In this document: positions 22,781 through 24,606 of the stretch, in pieces
Position numbering within the stretch: position 1 is the first letter of the stretch
Layout of the letters: each line of letters begins with the position of its first letter
Assembly (NCBI GenBank): GCA_040399325.1
Contig: JBBASJ010000035.1
Span: 1-24,606 of the forward strand
Direction of reading: 5' to 3'
DNA length: 24,606 bases
Source: RGUW01 sp040399325
Lineage (GTDB): Bacteria; Cyanobacteriota; Cyanobacteriia; PCC-6307; Cyanobiaceae
Translations under genes and position numbers: made by a program
Notes under the pieces: model-generated
What the model was told of the DNA's origin: nothing
The model's input: only the letters and a program-made list of their open reading frames with translations
The model's database searches: none

Positions 22781-23716
22781 TCAGAGCCAGTGCCCCAGGG
22801 CCAGGCCCGCCGCCAAGCCCAGGCCATTGACGCCCTGAAATTTGAGGGCCAGAAACTTGCTGCCGGCGATACGGCTGGGTTCGTCGTGATACCTCCCGAG
22901 CAGGCGCACCAACGCCAGGGCCGGCGGCAGGCCCAGCCAGGCCAGCAGTGCGGTGGGCGGCCACTGTCCCTGCAGCACCGGGAGCAGCTCGAGCGCCAGG
23001 GTCAGGGCCACAAACCAGGGGATCAGGCCCGCGGCGGCCACCGTGCCCAACCGCACCACCGGCGAGCGTTTGCCATGGGCAGCATCGTCGGCCACCTGGT
23101 GAAAGTGGGAACAGAACAGCACCAGTGTGGTGGCCAGAGCCGGGCCGCTGCCCAGCTGCAGCGCCGCTGACCAGGGCACGGCCGCCGGTGCCGGGCTCAG
23201 GGCCAGCAGAGCAGCCGCGGTGGCCACGGGGCCAAAGGCCAACCAGCACAGGGGTTCACCCAGACCGTGGTACCCCAGGCGAAAGGGCGGTCCCTGGTAC
23301 ACATACCCGATGCCGCAGCAGAGCAACACCAGGGCCAGCACGGCCCCACTGCTCAGCCAGGCGACAGCGCCCATCAAGGCCAGACCCAGCACCAGGGCGC
23401 CATTGGCCCACCCTGCCACCCGGCTGCGCCGACCGGTCAGCTGAACGACCGAGTGGGGCTTGCCGGCCGCGTCGATACCGGTGTCGTGATCAAACACATC
23501 ATTGCTGAGGTTCTCCCAGGCCAGCAGCAGCACCGCCGCCAACACAAACACCAGCAGAGACCCCCAGCGCACCTGACCGGAACGGCCCAGCCACCAACCG
23601 GCCGCCAGCAGCACCGGCATCACCGCAACCGAGTACATCGGCCACTTGATCGCCGCCTTCCACAGCTGGCGCCGCTGCGGGGCGTAACGGCTTGCGACGA
23701 CCTCGGGCTCAGCCAT
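22781..23716 (-). CDS. menA: 2-carboxy-1,4-naphthoquinone phytyltransferase (UbiA family)
   Basis: MenA attaches the phytyl (or other prenyl) chain to 1,4-dihydroxy-2-naphthoate in the membrane, with loss of CO2, en route to phylloquinone for photosystem I. The 311-residue polytopic protein has about eight or nine hydrophobic helices. It carries the two Asp-rich prenyl-diphosphate sites: ENLSNDVFDHDTGID (N72-D82) and HQVADDAAHGKRS (D210-D211), plus GYVYQGPPFRLGYHGLGE. The N-terminal WKAAIKWPMYSVAVMP is typical of cyanobacterial MenA. It is the first gene of the minus-strand menA-menC-menE operon. It is divergent from menF, and the 38-71 base interval must hold both promoters; I see no strong promoter motif in it. 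Confidence 0.95.
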   Translation of the reverse strand: MAEPEVVASRYAPQRRQLWKAAIKWPMYSVAVMPVLLAAGWWLGRSGQVRWGSLLVFVLAAVLLLAWENLSNDVFDHDTGIDAAGKPHSVVQLTGRRSRVAGWANGALVLGLALMGAVAWLSSGAVLALVLLCCGIGYVYQGPPFRLGYHGLGEPLCWLAFGPVATAAALLALSPAPAAVPWSAALQLGSGPALATTLVLFCSHFHQVADDAAHGKRSPVVRLGTVAAAGLIPWFVALTLALELLPVLQGQWPPTALLAWLGLPPALALVRLLGRYHDEPSRIAGSKFLALKFQGVNGLGLAAGLALGHWL

Positions 23717-23754
23717 GGCTCAGGCGATCAGCAACTGCTCTGGGGCCCATACAT

Positions 23755-24606
23755 TTGAGCAGCCCTGTTGCCAGCCCAGGCCCCGGCGTGCTGTCCCGCT
23801 TTGCCGATCTGCTGGCCGCCGCCAGCGCCAGCGCACGCCACCTCGATGAGGACGGGGTGCTGAGCCTGGCCTTGCCGTTGGCACAGCTCGACCCCCTGCC
23901 CCTGCTGCCGCTGCTCGGCGCCAGGGATGGGTTCCGCTTTCTCTGGGATGGGGCTCCGGGGCTGTGTGTGGCTGCCGCCGGCCGCTGCCAGAGCCTTGAG
24001 CTCAGCGGCCCCAGGCGGTTCGAACTGGCCCAGCGGTTCGCCAGCCTGGCCCTCGGACGGCTGGCCAGTCCGGGGGGTGTGCCCGCCATGGCCCGGCCAC
24101 GGGTGCTGCTGGCCTTTGCCTTCTTTGATGCGGCCGGGCAGGCCGACGCCGGTGCGGTGCCGGGGGTCCAGGCCGTGCTGCCCCAGTGGCAGCTCAGCCG
24201 CCATGGTCAGCACTGCTGGCTGCGGCTGCAGCGGCCCCTTGGCGCTGGGGTGACCCCCCGCAGCCTGGCTGAAGAACTCTGGGAACAGGCCAGAGCGCTC
24301 GAGCACCATGCCAGCAGCGCCAGTGCTCACAGCGCAGGTGCCAGCAGCGCCGTTGCCAGCAGCGAAGAGCGTCCTGGCCTGCCGAGCGTGCGTCGCTGCA
24401 ACGACTGGGGCCCGGCCTATCTCCAAGGCGCCGAGCGGGCCCTGGAACTGGTGCAGAGCGGAGAGCTGCAGAAACTGGTGTTGGCGGTGCGGCAGGAGCT
24501 GCTGCTCGACCAGCCGCTTGAACCGCTGCACCTGCTCAGCTCCCTGCGACGGCGCCAGAGCGGCAGCTGCCGGCTGCTGTGGCAGCGCCAGAGCGACCAA
24601 TACCTG
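23755..24606 (+). CDS. menF: Isochorismate synthase, cut off by window end
   Basis: MenF converts chorismate to isochorismate, the first step of phylloquinone synthesis. About 284 residues are visible. The N-terminal lobe has DGVLSLALPLAQLDPL, FRFLWDGAPGLC and RRFELAQRF, typical of cyanobacterial MenF. The chorismate-binding part begins with GPAYLQGAERALELVQSGELQKLVLAVRQEL, where the general-base lysine is the K in LQKLVLA. Residues about 185-205 are a Ser/Ala-rich insert with the 12-base unit GCCAGCAGCGCC at 24310 and 24340, which looks like slippage. No ATG is available. TTG 23755 (GGGG nine bases before) or GTG 23788 are the candidates, and I give the longer form. The gene is open to the right edge, and the C-terminal half lies outside. 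Confidence 0.9.
   Translation, partial: MSSPVASPGPGVLSRFADLLAAASASARHLDEDGVLSLALPLAQLDPLPLLPLLGARDGFRFLWDGAPGLCVAAAGRCQSLELSGPRRFELAQRFASLALGRLASPGGVPAMARPRVLLAFAFFDAAGQADAGAVPGVQAVLPQWQLSRHGQHCWLRLQRPLGAGVTPRSLAEELWEQARALEHHASSASAHSAGASSAVASSEERPGLPSVRRCNDWGPAYLQGAERALELVQSGELQKLVLAVRQELLLDQPLEPLHLLSSLRRRQSGSCRLLWQRQSDQYL

Noticed and set aside
21842..23170. A 442-codon plus-strand open frame opposite menC and menA
   Set aside because: Both opposed genes have intact family motifs; this frame has none and crosses their junction.
1..24606. CRISPR arrays, tRNA/rRNA genes, insertion sequences, prophage or toxin-antitoxin genes
   Set aside because: I read both strands for these and saw no regularly spaced repeats, cloverleaf ends, transposase motifs or phage proteins.

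Overview
The window looks like a high-GC picocyanobacterial chromosome fragment of the Synechococcus/Cyanobium/Vulcanococcus type. The evidence is a photosynthetic gene set (ChlM for chlorophyll, NdhH of cyanobacterial NDH-1, and MenA/MenC/MenE/MenF plus a DHNA-CoA thioesterase for phylloquinone), HIP1 palindromes (GCGATCGC), very tight gene packing, and a gene order that I recall as conserved in marine and freshwater Synechococcus: trpB, SUI1, cysC, purE, nagA, chlM, response regulator, cysteine desulfurase, rsmH, ndhH, thioesterase, menE-C-A, menF. The two runs of exactly 100 N mark this as a draft scaffold.

Layout. 1-2451: trpB (minus, 3' end cut by the window), SUI1/YciH and cysC (plus). 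2452-7531: a 1657-residue fusion phosphatase behind three 11-bp-spaced repeats that look like a Pho box. 7528-9180 (minus): purE then an AI-2E/PerM permease, probably one transcript. 9222-11189 (plus): nagA and chlM. 11153-14008 (minus): a compact run of a secreted small protein, a LuxR-type response regulator, an RluA-type pseudouridine synthase (broken only by an assembly artefact) and a DUF167 protein. 13998-15191 (plus): cysteine desulfurase, whose start overlaps head-to-head with the secreted protein gene. 15149-17370 (minus): rsmH, translationally coupled to a Tat-type flavin amine oxidase. 17477-19127 (plus): ndhH and a DUF2752 membrane protein. 19160-19852 (minus): an unidentified polytopic protein. 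19928-24606: the phylloquinone block, with the thioesterase (plus), menA-menC-menE as a minus-strand operon with 0 bp and ATGA junctions, and menF leaving divergently and running off the window.

How the genes work together: MenF, MenE, MenC, the thioesterase and MenA cover most of the chorismate-to-phylloquinone pathway that feeds photosystem I. CysC (sulfate activation), cysteine desulfurase (sulfur transfer) and NdhH (an Fe-S-dependent complex) are core metabolism. The large phosphatase is probably an accessory phosphate-scavenging enzyme set into the conserved order.

Most notable: the first N gap is spurious (an identical 55-base overlap flanks it, and removing 155 bases restores one reading frame); a 13-bp perfect palindrome lies inside that same gene at the contig joint; the gene's catalytic-motif Asp is Gly; the phosphatase has a nested-domain architecture, altered metal-ligand motifs and a candidate Pho box; the MenC second catalytic Lys appears as Arg; and two opposed genes start within 11 shared bases. 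I saw no CRISPR array, tRNA, rRNA or insertion sequence, and no clearly new multi-gene system. No gene-free stretch exceeds about 300 bases.
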